From: Stenotrophomonas rhizophila
GTDB taxonomy: Bacteria; Pseudomonadota; Gammaproteobacteria; Xanthomonadales; Xanthomonadaceae
Assembly: GCF_000661955.1 (NCBI RefSeq)
Contig: NZ_CP007597.1
Location: 2,894,984-2,958,983, forward strand
Reading direction: 5' to 3'
DNA length: 64,000 nt
Below the pieces are notes generated by a model. That model did not search any database and was not told the DNA's origin. It saw nothing but the letters and a program-made list of their open reading frames with translations. Shown here piece after piece: positions 51,127 through 60,705 of the stretch. Every line of letters starts with the position of its first letter. Position 1 is the first letter of the stretch. The translations under genes were made by a program, and so were the position numbers.

Positions 51127-52378
51127 GCGTGGTCACCCGATCCGGTACCGGTTTGGTCCTGTCCAGCCTGGTCCATAGCGGCATGGTGATGAAGAAGGCG
51201 AAGTACAGGAAGGTCAGCACGCGGCCCACATAGGTTTCGTGGGCGTCGGTGCCAGGGCCCGAGCCGATCACGCCCAGCCAGACGAAGCACACCGCGAACA
51301 CGCCCAGCAGCACCCGCGACAACCAGCCACGGTAGCGGTAGGACTTGACCCGCGCACGGTCCAGCCACGGCACCAGGAACAGGATCGCGATGGCCGAGAA
51401 CATCACCAGCACGCCACCGAGCTTGTTGGGCACCACCCGCAACATCGCGTAGTACGGGGTGTAGTACCAGACCGGCTTGATGTGTTCGGGCGTGACCAAG
51501 CGGTTGGCCTCGGTGAAGTTGTCGTGTTCCAGGAACAGCCCCCCGAAGGCCGGGGCGAAGAAGATGATGAAGGCGGCGATGATCAACAGGAACCCGGCGC
51601 CCACGCCATCCTTGAGCGTGTAATACGGGTGGAAGGGGATGCCATCGGTAGGCGCGGTGGCCGACCAGCGGTTGCCCTTGGGACCCTTCTTGATTTCCAC
51701 GCCGTCGGGATTGTTGGAGCCCACCTCGTGCAGCGCGCCCAGGTGCAGCACCACCAGCAGCAACAGCACCAGCGGCAGGGCGATCACGTGCAGGGCGAAG
51801 AAGCGGTTGAGGGTGGCGTCGCTGGGCAGGTAGTCGCCCATGATCCACTCGGTCAGGCCGGTCCCGATCACCGGGATCGCGCCGAACAGCGAGATGATCA
51901 CCTTGGCGCCCCAGAAAGACATCTGGCCCCAGGGCAGCACGTAGCCCATGAAGGCTTCGGCCATCAGCACCAGGTAGATCAGCATGCCCAGGATCCACAC
52001 CAGTTCGCGCGGTTTCTGGTAACTGCCGTACAGCAGCCCGCGGAACATATGCAGGTAGACCACGATGAAGAACAGCGAGGCCCCGGTGGAGTGCATGTAG
52101 CGGATCAGCCAGCCCCACTCCACATCACGCATGATGTATTCGATGGAGGCGAACGCTTCGGCGGCGTTGGTCTTGTAGTGCATCGTGAGGAAGATGCCCG
52201 TCACGATCTGGTTGACCAGGATCAACAGCGCCAGCGAACCGAAGTAGTACCAGATGTTGAAGTTCTTCGGCGCGTAGTACTCGCTCACATGCTTGCGGTA
52301 GACCGGCATCAGGCCCGGTGCGCGGGCATTGACCCAGTCGGCGACACCGGTGGCGGTGCGGGAAAGGATGTTGGCCAT
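51119..52378 (-). CDS. petB: Cytochrome b of the bc1 complex
   Basis: A 419-residue polytopic membrane protein. ATG 52378 (MANILSRTATGVADW) starts 2 bases after the petA stop. The conserved RYMHSTGASLFFIVVYLHM, LMAEAFMGYVLPWGQMSFWGA, FFALHVIALPLVLLLLVVLHL (all in overlapping short blocks; four haem-b histidines), and the Qo-site PEHIKPVWYYTPYYAMLR (PEW-equivalent PVWY) are present. It forms the quinol-oxidising core of complex III. Nine helices are expected. Confidence 0.96.
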   Translation of the reverse strand: MANILSRTATGVADWVNARAPGLMPVYRKHVSEYYAPKNFNIWYYFGSLALLILVNQIVTGIFLTMHYKTNAAEAFASIEYIMRDVEWGWLIRYMHSTGASLFFIVVYLHMFRGLLYGSYQKPRELVWILGMLIYLVLMAEAFMGYVLPWGQMSFWGAKVIISLFGAIPVIGTGLTEWIMGDYLPSDATLNRFFALHVIALPLVLLLLVVLHLGALHEVGSNNPDGVEIKKGPKGNRWSATAPTDGIPFHPYYTLKDGVGAGFLLIIAAFIIFFAPAFGGLFLEHDNFTEANRLVTPEHIKPVWYYTPYYAMLRVVPNKLGGVLVMFSAIAILFLVPWLDRARVKSYRYRGWLSRVLLGVFAVCFVWLGVIGSGPGTDAHETYVGRVLTFLYFAFFITMPLWTRLDRTKPVPDRVTTHD

Positions 52379-52380
52379 GA

Positions 52381-53001
52381 TCAAGCCGCCCCCTGCGGGT
52401 CAACGCCGATGATGATGGTGTTGTCGTCCTGGTAATGGTGCGGCGGCACCAGCAGGTTGATCGGTGCCGGAACATCCTTGAACACACGACCGGACATGTC
52501 GAAGCGCGACTTGTGGCACGGGCAGAAGTAACCGCCCTTCCACTGCGGGTCGTAAGGCTCGGGACGGATTTCGGCGACCATTTCCGGCGAGCAGCCCAGG
52601 TGGGTACACAGCCCGACCAGCACCGACACGTCGGATTTGATCGAACGGAACTCCGGGTTCTGCTTGAGCACGTACTCGGGCTGCTGGTCCTTCTCGCCGG
52701 ATTCGGGATCCTTCAGGCGATCGTCCAGCCCATGCAGTGCCTCCAGGATGGCCTTGGAACGCTTGACGATCCAGATCGGCTGTCCACGCCACTCCATGAC
52801 CAGTCGCTGGCCTTCCTGCAGGGCGCTGATATCGGCAATCACAGGGGCACCGGCCAATTTGGCGCGGGCACTGGGATTCCAGGACTTGATGAACGGTACC
52901 GCTGCAAATCCGACGCCGACTGCTCCGACCACCGCGGTGGTTGCTGAAAGGAATCGTCGACGTCCGGTGTTGACTGGATCGTTTACCCCATCGTTGGCCA
53001 T
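52381..53001 (-). CDS. petA: Rieske iron-sulfur subunit of the bc1 complex
   Basis: A 206-residue protein with a Tat-type signal anchor (NTGRRRFLSATTAVVGAVGVG). The 2Fe-2S motifs are C132-T-H134-L-G-C137 and C160-P-C162-H163. KSRFDMSGRVFKDVPAPINLLVP is also typical. It transfers electrons from quinol to cytochrome c1. It is the first gene of petA-petB-petC; a region of 182 bases separates it from the transglycosylase gene and should carry the promoter. Confidence 0.95.
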   Translation of the reverse strand: MANDGVNDPVNTGRRRFLSATTAVVGAVGVGFAAVPFIKSWNPSARAKLAGAPVIADISALQEGQRLVMEWRGQPIWIVKRSKAILEALHGLDDRLKDPESGEKDQQPEYVLKQNPEFRSIKSDVSVLVGLCTHLGCSPEMVAEIRPEPYDPQWKGGYFCPCHKSRFDMSGRVFKDVPAPINLLVPPHHYQDDNTIIIGVDPQGAA

Positions 53002-53183
53002 CCGGCACTCCGATATTGATTTAGGTAGCTTGAGGCTGCCAGTGGACCGGTGGGGGCCAGTCCACATTGAATCTGCCGCGAGTGTAGCTGAACCGAAGTC
53101 GGCCACACAACGCGGTACTACGGAACAACATTACTGCAGGACATTACGCCATGAAGGGCCGCCAGCGCCATGGGCGCGGTGCC

Positions 53184-54128
53184 TCATTGGGTGGTGGCCT
53201 GCGCACCGCGGTAGCGATCGGCCAACTGCGCCACCCGCTTCACGTAGTACTGGGTTTCGCTGTAGGGCGGCACGCCACCATGGCGATCCACCGCGCCCTC
53301 GCCGGCGTTGTAACCGGCTGCGGCCAGGGTGAGGTTGCCATTGAAGCGCTTGAGCAGCCACGACAGGTACTGCACGCCGCCGCGGATGTTCTGCGCTGCG
53401 TCATAGGAATCGGTGACGCCGAAGCGCCGCGCGGTGGGCGGCATCAACTGCATCAGGCCCTGTGCCCCGGCGCGACTGAGCGCGGTCGGGTTGTAGGCCG
53501 ATTCGGCATGGATGATGGCACGCACGACGGCCTCTTCCACCCCGAACTCGCGCGAGGCGGCGGCGATTTCGGTCTGGAAGGCCGTGGTGTTGAGCCGCAC
53601 CGAACCGAAGTTGACCCCCGGGTTGGCGCCGCAGGCGTAGCAGCGCTCGATGAAGCTGTAGTGGATGGTGCGCACCTGGCCAAGGCTGGCCAGCTGGGTG
53701 GGACGGGCGCTGGTGTAGTGGCGCACCCCGTCCTTCATGTAGGAATAGACCTGGCCGTTGACCACGCGCCCGGCTTTGTTGGGCCTCGAGGCGGGCGCCG
53801 CCGCCGGGGCGCTGAGCACGGTGGCCGGCTGGGCCGGCGCGCTGGCGGTCAGTGCGGTGCCGGTGCTGGCGCGATCGGCCGCGGCCGGGCTGGCGGCCGG
53901 TGCCGCAACGACAGCGGATGGGGTCGGTGCAGGCGGCACGTACCGGCGTGGGGCGTCCCGGCCGGGCCGGTAACTGCTGACCACGCTGCAGGACGCGCCC
54001 GCCACCCGCTTGCTGACGTAGCTGGGAATGTTGTCGGCCCCGATGCACTTGTACAGGGTGCCCGCACTGGCCGGCAAAGCGGTCAGCGCAGCCAAGGCCA
54101 GCGCAGCGATCCCCAAGATCCCCTTCAT
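53184..54128 (-). CDS. Lytic transglycosylase with SLT domain
   Basis: A 314-residue exported protein that cleaves peptidoglycan. A signal peptide (GILGIAALALAALTALPASAG) is followed by a DUF4124-like part (TLYKCIGADNIPSYVSKRVAGASC), a long Pro/Ala-rich linker (about 60-120), and a goose-lysozyme-like SLT domain from about residue 185. The catalytic Glu is E209 in IIHAESAYNP, with AQGLMQLMPPTARRFGV and AAGYNAGEGAV as further marks. It is monocistronic, upstream of miaB and divergent from it. Confidence 0.9.
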   Translation of the reverse strand: MKGILGIAALALAALTALPASAGTLYKCIGADNIPSYVSKRVAGASCSVVSSYRPGRDAPRRYVPPAPTPSAVVAAPAASPAAADRASTGTALTASAPAQPATVLSAPAAAPASRPNKAGRVVNGQVYSYMKDGVRHYTSARPTQLASLGQVRTIHYSFIERCYACGANPGVNFGSVRLNTTAFQTEIAAASREFGVEEAVVRAIIHAESAYNPTALSRAGAQGLMQLMPPTARRFGVTDSYDAAQNIRGGVQYLSWLLKRFNGNLTLAAAGYNAGEGAVDRHGGVPPYSETQYYVKRVAQLADRYRGAQATTQ

Positions 54129-54327
54129 GGCGGCGAGTGTCCCAAGTTAACGGAGCGTTGCCAAGTCTTTGACGCGCCACTGACGGACCGCCGGCTCCAA
54201 CCCCGACGGCCGTCACATCGCGGGCCGGCCCGGGCGCCCGGCGCCCTCCCCCCTTCCCCGCTACAATGGGCGGCTTACCAGCAGCCTTCCCGGCTGCCTG
54301 CCCGCCCACCCGACTGGAATAAGCGCC

Positions 54328-55785
54328 ATGACCGGGACGCCAGCTTCGACCGCGCCGACTTCGGCCGGCTCCGCCTTGCCTGCCTCCGCTTCGCCCGATT
54401 CGCCCCGCCCCGACCTGATTCCCCTGCCCGGCTCACGGCCGAAGGTGGACGGACCGGTGCGCGGCAAGCTGTACATCAAGACCCACGGGTGCCAGATGAA
54501 CGAGTACGACTCGTCCAAGATGGCCGACGTGCTCGCCGCCGCCGAAGGCCTGGAGCTCACCGACGACCCGGCCGAGGCCGACGTGCTCCTGATGAACACC
54601 TGCTCGATCCGCGAAAAGGCGCAGGAGAAGGTGTTCAGCCAGCTGGGTTACTGGAAGGCGCTGAAGAACAACGGCCGTGGCGTGATCATCGGCGTGGGCG
54701 GCTGCGTGGCCTCGCAGGAAGGCGAAGCGATCATCAAGCGCGCCCCGCACGTCGACCTGGTGTTCGGCCCGCAGACCCTGCATCGCCTGCCCGAGCTGAT
54801 CCGGCAGCGGCGCGAGTCGGGCAAGTCGCAGGTGGACATCAGCTTCCCGGAGATTGAGAAGTTCGACCGCCTGCCCGAGCCGCGCGCCGACGGTGGCTCG
54901 GCCTTCGTGTCGATCATGGAAGGCTGCTCCAAGTACTGCTCGTTCTGCGTGGTGCCCTATACCCGTGGCACCGAAGTGAGCCGTCCGTTCGAGGACGTGG
55001 TGGTGGAAGTGGCCCAGCTGGCCGCCCAGGGCGTGCGCGAGATCAACCTGCTCGGCCAGAACGTCAACGCCTACCGCGGCCCGTATGGGGAGGGCGAGTT
55101 CGCCGATCTCGGCCTGCTGATCCGCACCATCGCCGAGATCGACGGGGTGGGCCGGATCCGCTTCACCACCTCGCACCCGCTGGAGTTCAGCGACTCGCTG
55201 GTGGACGCCTACCGCGACGTGCCGCAGCTGGCCAACTTCCTGCATCTGCCGGTGCAGGCCGGCAGCGACCGGGTGCTGTCGGCGATGAAGCGCGGCTACA
55301 CCGCGCTGGAATTCAAGGCCAAGATCCGCAAGCTGCGGGCGGTGCGCCCGGACATCTCGATCAGCTCGGACTTCATCGTCGGCTTCCCCGGCGAGACCGA
55401 CGAGGATTTCGAGAAGACCATGAAGCTGATCGAGGACATCGGCTTCGACCACAGCTTCTCCTTCATCTATTCGCGCCGACCGGGCACGCCCGCGGCCGAT
55501 CTGGAAGACACCATCAGCGATGCCGAGAAGCACGCGCGGCTGTCGCGGCTGCAGGCGCGGATCAATGAACATGCCGCCGGCATCTCGGCAAAGATGGTCG
55601 GCACCGTGCAGACCGTGCTGGTGGAAGGTCCGTCCAAGCGCGACCCGAACGAGTTGACCGGCAAGACCGAGAACATGCGCTCGGTGAATTTCCCCGGCCA
55701 CCCGCGCCTGGTGGGCCAGTTCGTCGACGTGGTGATCACCGAGGCGTACAGCAATTCGCTGCGCGCGCGGATGGTGACGGCGTAA
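54328..55785 (+). CDS. miaB: tRNA-2-methylthio-N6-dimethylallyladenosine synthase
   Basis: A 485-residue radical-SAM methylthiotransferase that modifies A37 of tRNAs. UPF0004 domain cysteines are seen in [21 protein letters not shown] and [11 protein letters not shown]. The radical-SAM motif CSKYCSFC follows, then [24 protein letters not shown] and a C-terminal TRAM domain ([25 protein letters not shown], in blocks). The first 40 residues are a low-complexity Ala/Ser/Thr/Pro extension not found in the Escherichia coli protein. The start ATG 54328 lies 199 bases from the divergent transglycosylase. GTAG palindromes follow. Confidence 0.96.
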   Translation: MTGTPASTAPTSAGSALPASASPDSPRPDLIPLPGSRPKVDGPVRGKLYIKTHGCQMNEYDSSKMADVLAAAEGLELTDDPAEADVLLMNTCSIREKAQEKVFSQLGYWKALKNNGRGVIIGVGGCVASQEGEAIIKRAPHVDLVFGPQTLHRLPELIRQRRESGKSQVDISFPEIEKFDRLPEPRADGGSAFVSIMEGCSKYCSFCVVPYTRGTEVSRPFEDVVVEVAQLAAQGVREINLLGQNVNAYRGPYGEGEFADLGLLIRTIAEIDGVGRIRFTTSHPLEFSDSLVDAYRDVPQLANFLHLPVQAGSDRVLSAMKRGYTALEFKAKIRKLRAVRPDISISSDFIVGFPGETDEDFEKTMKLIEDIGFDHSFSFIYSRRPGTPAADLEDTISDAEKHARLSRLQARINEHAAGISAKMVGTVQTVLVEGPSKRDPNELTGKTENMRSVNFPGHPRLVGQFVDVVITEAYSNSLRARMVTA

Positions 55786-55789
55786 CAGC

Positions 55790-55869
55790 GTGCCGACCAA
55801 CAGTCGGCACCTACCCCACCGTTGACCCGTATCCGCCGGCCCCGGTAGATGCCGACCGTTGATCGGCAC
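55790..55869. repeat. SMAG-type palindrome pair after miaB
   Basis: GTGCCGACC-AACA-GTCGGCAC ends in CTAC (55790-55814), and GTAGATGCCGACC-GTT-GATCGGCA+C begins with GTAG (55845-55869). The pair is inverted, with ends facing inwards, between the convergent miaB and ABC permease genes. A third, degenerate version (CACCGTCGGTCGGCG) follows near 55893. Confidence 0.8.
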
Positions 55870-55911
55870 TCCGGATCATTGTTGCCACATGCCCACCGTC
55901 GGTCGGCGTTG

Positions 55912-57027
55912 CTAATCCAACCGCTTGCGGAACCGCAGGATCGCCAGGGTCATCATCACCGCGATGAAGGCCAGCAGTGCCAGCACCTCCGGCCACAGCT
56001 CCCACCAGCGCGCGCCCCGCAGCATGATGCCGCGCACCAGCCGCAGGAAATGGGTCAGCGGCAGCACCTCGGCCAGCCACTGCACCACCCTGGGCATCCC
56101 CGCGAAGGGGAACATGAAGCCGGACAGCAGGATCGACGGCAGGAACACGAACATCGTCATCTGCATGGCCTGGAACTGCGACTGCGCCTTGGTCGAGATC
56201 AACAGCCCCAGCGACAGGTTGGCGGTGATCAGCAGCATCGCCACCAGGTATACGTCCAGAACGCTGCCACGCACCGGCACATCGAACAGCCACATGCCCA
56301 GTAGCAGCACCAGCGTGGTCTGCACCAGCCCGATCGCCGCATACGGCAGCACCTTGCCGATCATCAGTTCGCTGCGGGTCAACGGCGTGGCGATCAGCAG
56401 CTCCATGTTGCCGCGCTCGCGTTCGCGCACGATGGCCACGGCGGTGAACATCACCATGGTCATGGTCAGGATGATGCCGATCAGCCCCGGCACGATGTTG
56501 ATCGCCGAGCGCCGCTGCGGGTTGTAGAACGCCACCACGCTGATCTGCCCGGCACTGGCTACCGCGCCGCTGCGCAACGGCCGATCGTTGCCCACTGGCT
56601 GGGTACTCAACGGCACCTGCGCCAGCTGCACCGCCGCGCTCTGCACCACGGTGTCGCTGCCGTCCACCATCACCTGGACGGCCTCGCGGCCGTCGAAGCG
56701 GCGGCGTTCGAAATCCGGCGGCACCACCACCCCGATGCTGATGCGTCCCTCGCGCAGCGCCTGCACCAGCTGCTCGGGCGTATCCACGCGCAGGATCGGG
56801 TGGATCACCCCGGTGGCCACCATGTCCATCAGCAGCGCACGTGAGGCCGAGGTTCCGGCCTGATCGGCCACGCCGGTGTCGAGGTGGCGCAGGTTGAGAT
56901 TGATGGCATAGCCGAACAGCACCAGCTGCATCACCGGGATGCCCACGATCATCGCCAACGTGATGCGGTCGCGGCGCATCTGGCGCAGCTCCTTCAGCAC
57001 GATCGCCCACAGCCGGCGCAGGCTCAT
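55912..57027 (-). CDS. ABC-2 type exporter permease (YbhR/YhhJ-like)
   Basis: A 371-residue inner membrane protein. The start WAIVLKELRQMRRDRITLAMIVGIPVMQLVLFGYAIN (in blocks) is the family's usual N-terminus. After it comes a large periplasmic domain (about 40-175), then five hydrophobic helices, including GLIGIILTMTMVMFTAVAIV and IVRERERGNMELL (the ABC-2 motif before the coupling helix). With the ATPase and HlyD protein it forms a tripartite-type exporter; a single permease would form a homodimer. Its start overlaps the ATPase stop (ATGA). Substrate is unknown. Confidence 0.88.
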   Translation of the reverse strand: MSLRRLWAIVLKELRQMRRDRITLAMIVGIPVMQLVLFGYAINLNLRHLDTGVADQAGTSASRALLMDMVATGVIHPILRVDTPEQLVQALREGRISIGVVVPPDFERRRFDGREAVQVMVDGSDTVVQSAAVQLAQVPLSTQPVGNDRPLRSGAVASAGQISVVAFYNPQRRSAINIVPGLIGIILTMTMVMFTAVAIVRERERGNMELLIATPLTRSELMIGKVLPYAAIGLVQTTLVLLLGMWLFDVPVRGSVLDVYLVAMLLITANLSLGLLISTKAQSQFQAMQMTMFVFLPSILLSGFMFPFAGMPRVVQWLAEVLPLTHFLRLVRGIMLRGARWWELWPEVLALLAFIAVMMTLAILRFRKRLD

Positions 57028-58031
57028 GGCGAGGCGCCCTGCGCCGCAGTGCTGTCGCGTCCGCGCGTGGCCGACACGAACACGTCTTCCAGGTTGGCGG
57101 CCGCCGGCACGACCTCGGCGCCCTGCCCGCCGCTGCGCAGCGCCTGGCGGATGCGGTCCTCACCTTCGCCGGCGTGCGCCAGCAGCACGCGCAGGGTGTT
57201 GCCGATCTGGGCCACGCTGAGCACGCCAGGCAGCCCGGCCAGCAGGCGCTGGGCCTGCCGCGGCTGCTGGGCGGCTACCTCCAGGGTGCGGCCCTGCAGC
57301 GCGGCGGTCAGCTCGGCGGGGCTGCCGTCGGCCACCAATGCGCCCTGGTCCAGGATGGCCAGGCGGTGGCAGCGCTCGGCCTCGTCCATGTAGTGGGTGG
57401 ACACCAGCAGCGTGGTGCCGGCATCGGCCAGGTCGAACAGCTTCTCCCAGAAGTCGCGGCGCGACTCCGGATCCACCGCGCTGGTGGGCTCGTCCAGGAA
57501 CAGCAGCTCGGGCTGCTGGATCACCGCCCCGGCCAGTGCCAGGCGCTGCTTCTGGCCGCCGCTCAGGGTTCCGGCCAGCTGCCTCTGGCGGTCTTCAAAG
57601 TGATACTGCGCCACCAGCGCGTCGATGCGCTGGCGTGCCGCAGCGCGCGGGATGTCCTGCACGGCGGCAAGAAACTCCAGGTTTTCGCGGACGGTCAGGT
57701 CGTCGAACAAGGAGAAGCGCTGGGTCATGTAGCCGATGCGCCTGCGCAGCGCTTCGGCCTGCTCGGGAATGCGCAGGCCGAGCACCTCGATGTCGCCCTC
57801 GCTCGGGGTGAGCAGCCCGCACAGCATGCGGATGGTGGTGGACTTGCCCGAACCATTCGGGCCAAGGAAGCCGTAGACGTTCGCGCGCGGCACGCTGAGA
57901 TCGACGTGGTCGACGGCCACCAGGTCACCGAAGCGCTTGGTCAGGCCGCGGGCGCGGATGGCCAGCGGCTCTGCCCCCGCCGGTTCGGGCAGTACGGCCG
58001 CAGCGGGATCGGTCCGCGCCGTCGGGAGCAT
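57024..58031 (-). CDS. ABC exporter ATPase (YbhF-like)
   Basis: A 335-residue cytoplasmic ATPase with one ABC domain: Walker A GPNGSGKST, Q-loop in YMTQRFSLFDDLTVRENL, ABC signature LSGGQKQRLALA, Walker B LLFLDEPTSAVD and the H-loop STHYMDEAERC. The first 25 residues are a low-complexity extension, and a C-terminal extension of about 90 residues (GRTLEVAAQQPRQAQRLL) ends in NLEDVFVSATRG, typical of drug or lipid exporter ATPases. It overlaps the HlyD gene stop/start by one base and the permease start by four (ATGA), so all three are coupled. Confidence 0.92.
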   Translation of the reverse strand: MLPTARTDPAAAVLPEPAGAEPLAIRARGLTKRFGDLVAVDHVDLSVPRANVYGFLGPNGSGKSTTIRMLCGLLTPSEGDIEVLGLRIPEQAEALRRRIGYMTQRFSLFDDLTVRENLEFLAAVQDIPRAAARQRIDALVAQYHFEDRQRQLAGTLSGGQKQRLALAGAVIQQPELLFLDEPTSAVDPESRRDFWEKLFDLADAGTTLLVSTHYMDEAERCHRLAILDQGALVADGSPAELTAALQGRTLEVAAQQPRQAQRLLAGLPGVLSVAQIGNTLRVLLAHAGEGEDRIRQALRSGGQGAEVVPAAANLEDVFVSATRGRDSTAAQGASP

Positions 58032-59017
58032 CAGAACGTCACCCGCACCGGCACCCCGGCGGGCAACCGGGCCAATGCGGCGGTGTCCGTACCGACCAGC
58101 TCGATTTCGGCCAGGTAGCTCAGCCGCGCCGCGTCCTCACCGGTGAGCGCGTAGTACGGGGTGAACACCGGGTCGCTGCGCACCGCCCGCACCCGACCGG
58201 TCAGGGCGCCGTCGCGCCCCTGCAGGTAAACGTGGGCCGCCTGCCCCACCACCACCGACGGGCGCAGCGCCGAGGGCAGGTACACCCGCGCATACGGATG
58301 GTCTCCCACCAGCAGCACGGCCAGCGGCGCGCCCACCGGCGCCTGGTCCCCCAACCGGTACGGCAGCGCGTCGATCACCCCGGCGCGCGGTGCCACCAGC
58401 GCCAGCTTGCCCAGCGTAACCGCCTGTCCGGCCTGCTGGGCCTGCGCGGCCTGCAACGACGCGGCGCCTTGGGCCACCTGCTCGGCGCGGGTGCCATGCT
58501 GCAGCGCCAGCAATGCCTGTTCGGCGGCCTGCACCACGCCCGTTGCATTGCCAGCGGCGGCGCGGGCGCGGTCGACGTCGGCCGCCGCCACCAGGCGCTG
58601 CCGTCCCAGTGGCTGCAGGCGGGCGTAGTACGCCGATGCGTCCGCGGCCTGTGCGCGCGCGGCGGCCAGATTGGCGCGGGCCTGGGCGATGTCTTCCACC
58701 CGTGGGCCATGCTCGAGTTCCTCAAGCGCCTGTCCGGCGCGTTGCGACTGCGCCTGCAATGCGGCCAGCTGCGCGGCAGTGCGGGTGGCGTCCAGTTGCA
58801 GCAAGGGGGCGCCAGCGGACACATGCTGCCCTTCCACCACCGCGACCGCGACCGCGACGATGGTCTCCGCAGCGGGCGCCGGTACGGTGATGCGGTCCCA
58901 TTCGAGGGTGCCAAGGGCTTCAGGCGGCGCAGGGTGGCAGGCGGCGAGCAGCAACACGGCCGCCACGCAGGCCAAGGGGAGGCGACCGGGCGGGACCAGG
59001 GCGGGCATCGCAGGCAT
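58031..59017 (-). CDS. HlyD-family periplasmic adaptor lipoprotein (YbhG-like)
   Basis: A 328-residue membrane fusion protein. The signal ends in a lipobox (LLAAC, C27), so it is probably a lipoprotein. The lipoyl/biotinyl half-motifs (VAVAVVEGQHVSAGAPLLQLD and LVAPRAGVIDALPYRLGDQAPVG, in parts) frame a long alpha-helical hairpin rich in Ala, Gln and Arg (about residues 75-195), and a beta-barrel part follows. It would link the ABC permease to an outer membrane channel; no TolC-like gene is in the window. It is 89 bases downstream of the desaturase gene on the same strand. Confidence 0.88.
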   Translation of the reverse strand: MPAMPALVPPGRLPLACVAAVLLLAACHPAPPEALGTLEWDRITVPAPAAETIVAVAVAVVEGQHVSAGAPLLQLDATRTAAQLAALQAQSQRAGQALEELEHGPRVEDIAQARANLAAARAQAADASAYYARLQPLGRQRLVAAADVDRARAAAGNATGVVQAAEQALLALQHGTRAEQVAQGAASLQAAQAQQAGQAVTLGKLALVAPRAGVIDALPYRLGDQAPVGAPLAVLLVGDHPYARVYLPSALRPSVVVGQAAHVYLQGRDGALTGRVRAVRSDPVFTPYYALTGEDAARLSYLAEIELVGTDTAALARLPAGVPVRVTF

Positions 59018-59106
59018 CCGGGCAGGAGCAGAGCCTGCATGCTGCCTCCCGCGTCGGGCGCAGCCTGTGAAGGTGCGCCGGCCGGGCAGCGCGCATCGCG
59101 GCCGGA

Positions 59107-60072
59107 TCAGACGGGCGGCGTATCCGGCACCGTGCGCGTGACGCTGCGCAGCACCCCGATGTAACCGTCATGAAGGTTTTCGCCGGGAATCAACCGTTGC
59201 GCCACCAGGTCGGCATGGACGCGGTGCAGATGGTAGAAGGGCATGCGCACGTAGAGGTGGTGTTCGATGTGGTAGTGGACCGCGTGGGGGCCGAACACAA
59301 AGGTCTGCCAGTTCCGGCGCACGATGCTGCGCGCGTTGCGGCTCTGATCGTCGCAGGCCGGTAGCCCGGCGTGTTCCATGATCGCCCTGACCCGCCCCAT
59401 GAAGGGAAGCAGGGTGATCGCGGGCAGCAACCACAGGCCCAGGTACAGCAGCGGATGCCCGGACCAGGCGAGCAGGCCGAACAGGAGCGCGTTGCTGGCC
59501 AGCATGGAACCGACCTCCCAGGCCAACGTCCTACGCGACTTGTCCACCGCAGGCATGATCGCGCTGTAGTCGCCGCGCACCAGCTTGAACGCACTGATGA
59601 GATAGCCAATGCCACATAGATCGGCCAGCAGTCGCATGGCCACCGTGCCCCGCGGCTGCGGGTAGTCGGCCAGCCCGAACACCGCCGCCACCGGGTCGTC
59701 ATGGCGCATGGGATGCAGGTGGTGCTTGAGGTGCCCGGCGCGGTAGGTCTGCAGCGAAATGAACAGCGGCCCGGCGGCCGCCCACTGACCGACCAAGTCG
59801 TTCAACCGCTGCCGGGGCAACAGCAGCCCGTGGGCGCTCTCATGCATGATCACCGCGAGCGCGAGCTGGCTGCGGGCGATGACCAGTGCCGCCAGCAGGT
59901 AGGTCAGTGGATGCGGCACCACGATGGCCATCACGAATGCCGCCACGATCAATCCCCAGTCGCCCAGCAGGGCCAGCAGGCCGGTCCACGGGTTGACGAC
60001 GAACAGGCTGGGGTCAGGGGCAAAGCGATTCAGCGCCGCATTGTCGCCGGCACGTGATCTAGGCGGGCACAT
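59107..60072 (-). CDS. Membrane fatty acid desaturase
   Basis: A 321-residue integral membrane di-iron enzyme. The three histidine boxes are clear: H77-E-S-A-H81, H114-L-K-H-H118 and HYHIEHH near residue 265. Hydrophobic helices lie in pairs between them. Such enzymes place double bonds in, or hydroxylate, fatty acyl or sphingoid chains; the acyl substrate cannot be read from the sequence. Its start overlaps the PAP2 gene by 14 bases, so it belongs to the lipid/sugar cluster, with the exporter genes next. Confidence 0.9.
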   Translation of the reverse strand: MCPPRSRAGDNAALNRFAPDPSLFVVNPWTGLLALLGDWGLIVAAFVMAIVVPHPLTYLLAALVIARSQLALAVIMHESAHGLLLPRQRLNDLVGQWAAAGPLFISLQTYRAGHLKHHLHPMRHDDPVAAVFGLADYPQPRGTVAMRLLADLCGIGYLISAFKLVRGDYSAIMPAVDKSRRTLAWEVGSMLASNALLFGLLAWSGHPLLYLGLWLLPAITLLPFMGRVRAIMEHAGLPACDDQSRNARSIVRRNWQTFVFGPHAVHYHIEHHLYVRMPFYHLHRVHADLVAQRLIPGENLHDGYIGVLRSVTRTVPDTPPV

Positions 60073-60703
60073 GGGCAGCGCGTCCTTGTCGGTAAGTGGC
60101 CAGCGTACAGACCAGGGCCAGCAGTGCGCCGGCGACGACGTCGATTGCGGTGTGCTGTTTGAGTGTCAGGGTCGACAGGCAGATCAGCAGTCCGGCAAGG
60201 CCGATCCCCCACCTGCCGGGGCGGTTCCAGAGCCCCGCACAGGCCAGGCACGTCACTGCAACATGCAGGCTGGGGCACCCGTTGGACGGCAGATCCAGCT
60301 GCCAAAGCCTGGCCAGGCGCTGCTGCAGGAAGGCATTGTCGATCGTAACGGGATCGGGCCTGGGCACATGTTCGGGGAACAGCCAGAAGCAGACCAGGGC
60401 CACACCGAAGGCCAAGCAGGTGGCACTGCTGAAACGGCGGAACCGGTCCGCGCTGGCGTAGGCCGCTGCCAGCACGACGAACGGAAAGAACGCCACATAC
60501 AGCCACCAGGACTGCGCAACAAACGGAATCTGCTCGTCCAGCCGGGTGACCCAGACATACCGAGGCACCACGACACGCTGCAACGCGATGAACACCGTCA
60601 GGCCAGCCACCAGCCCCAGCAGCGCCACCAGCGCCTGGCGCGCGTTGGGGCGCAACGGCCATCGTTGCGTGGCTGCAGGGGGACGAGCGGCGGCAGGCGA
60701 CAC
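60059..60703 (-). CDS. PAP2-superfamily membrane enzyme (IPC synthase-like)
   Basis: A protein of 214 residues with several membrane helices (ALVALLGLVAGLTVFIAL, WWLYVAFFPFVVLAAAYA, SATCLAFGVALVCFWLF). The PAP2 motifs are C-P-S-L-H-V-A, with GCPSLHVA as in inositolphosphorylceramide or sphingomyelin synthases, and LTLKQHTAIDVVAGALL, with the nucleophilic-type His and Asp. It may move a head group onto, or dephosphorylate, a lipid. GTG 60703 is chosen because GGGGAGG lies eight bases before it, three bases after the GT gene stop; an ATG at 60742 lies inside that gene. Confidence 0.82.
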   Translation of the reverse strand: MSPAAARPPAATQRWPLRPNARQALVALLGLVAGLTVFIALQRVVVPRYVWVTRLDEQIPFVAQSWWLYVAFFPFVVLAAAYASADRFRRFSSATCLAFGVALVCFWLFPEHVPRPDPVTIDNAFLQQRLARLWQLDLPSNGCPSLHVAVTCLACAGLWNRPGRWGIGLAGLLICLSTLTLKQHTAIDVVAGALLALVCTLATYRQGRAAHVPA

Positions 60704-60705
60704 GA

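Noticed and set aside
53184..54128. A longer plus-strand frame opposite the lytic transglycosylase
   Set aside because: The minus-strand protein has a signal peptide and a complete SLT catalytic motif; the other frame is Gly/Arg/His-rich without known features.
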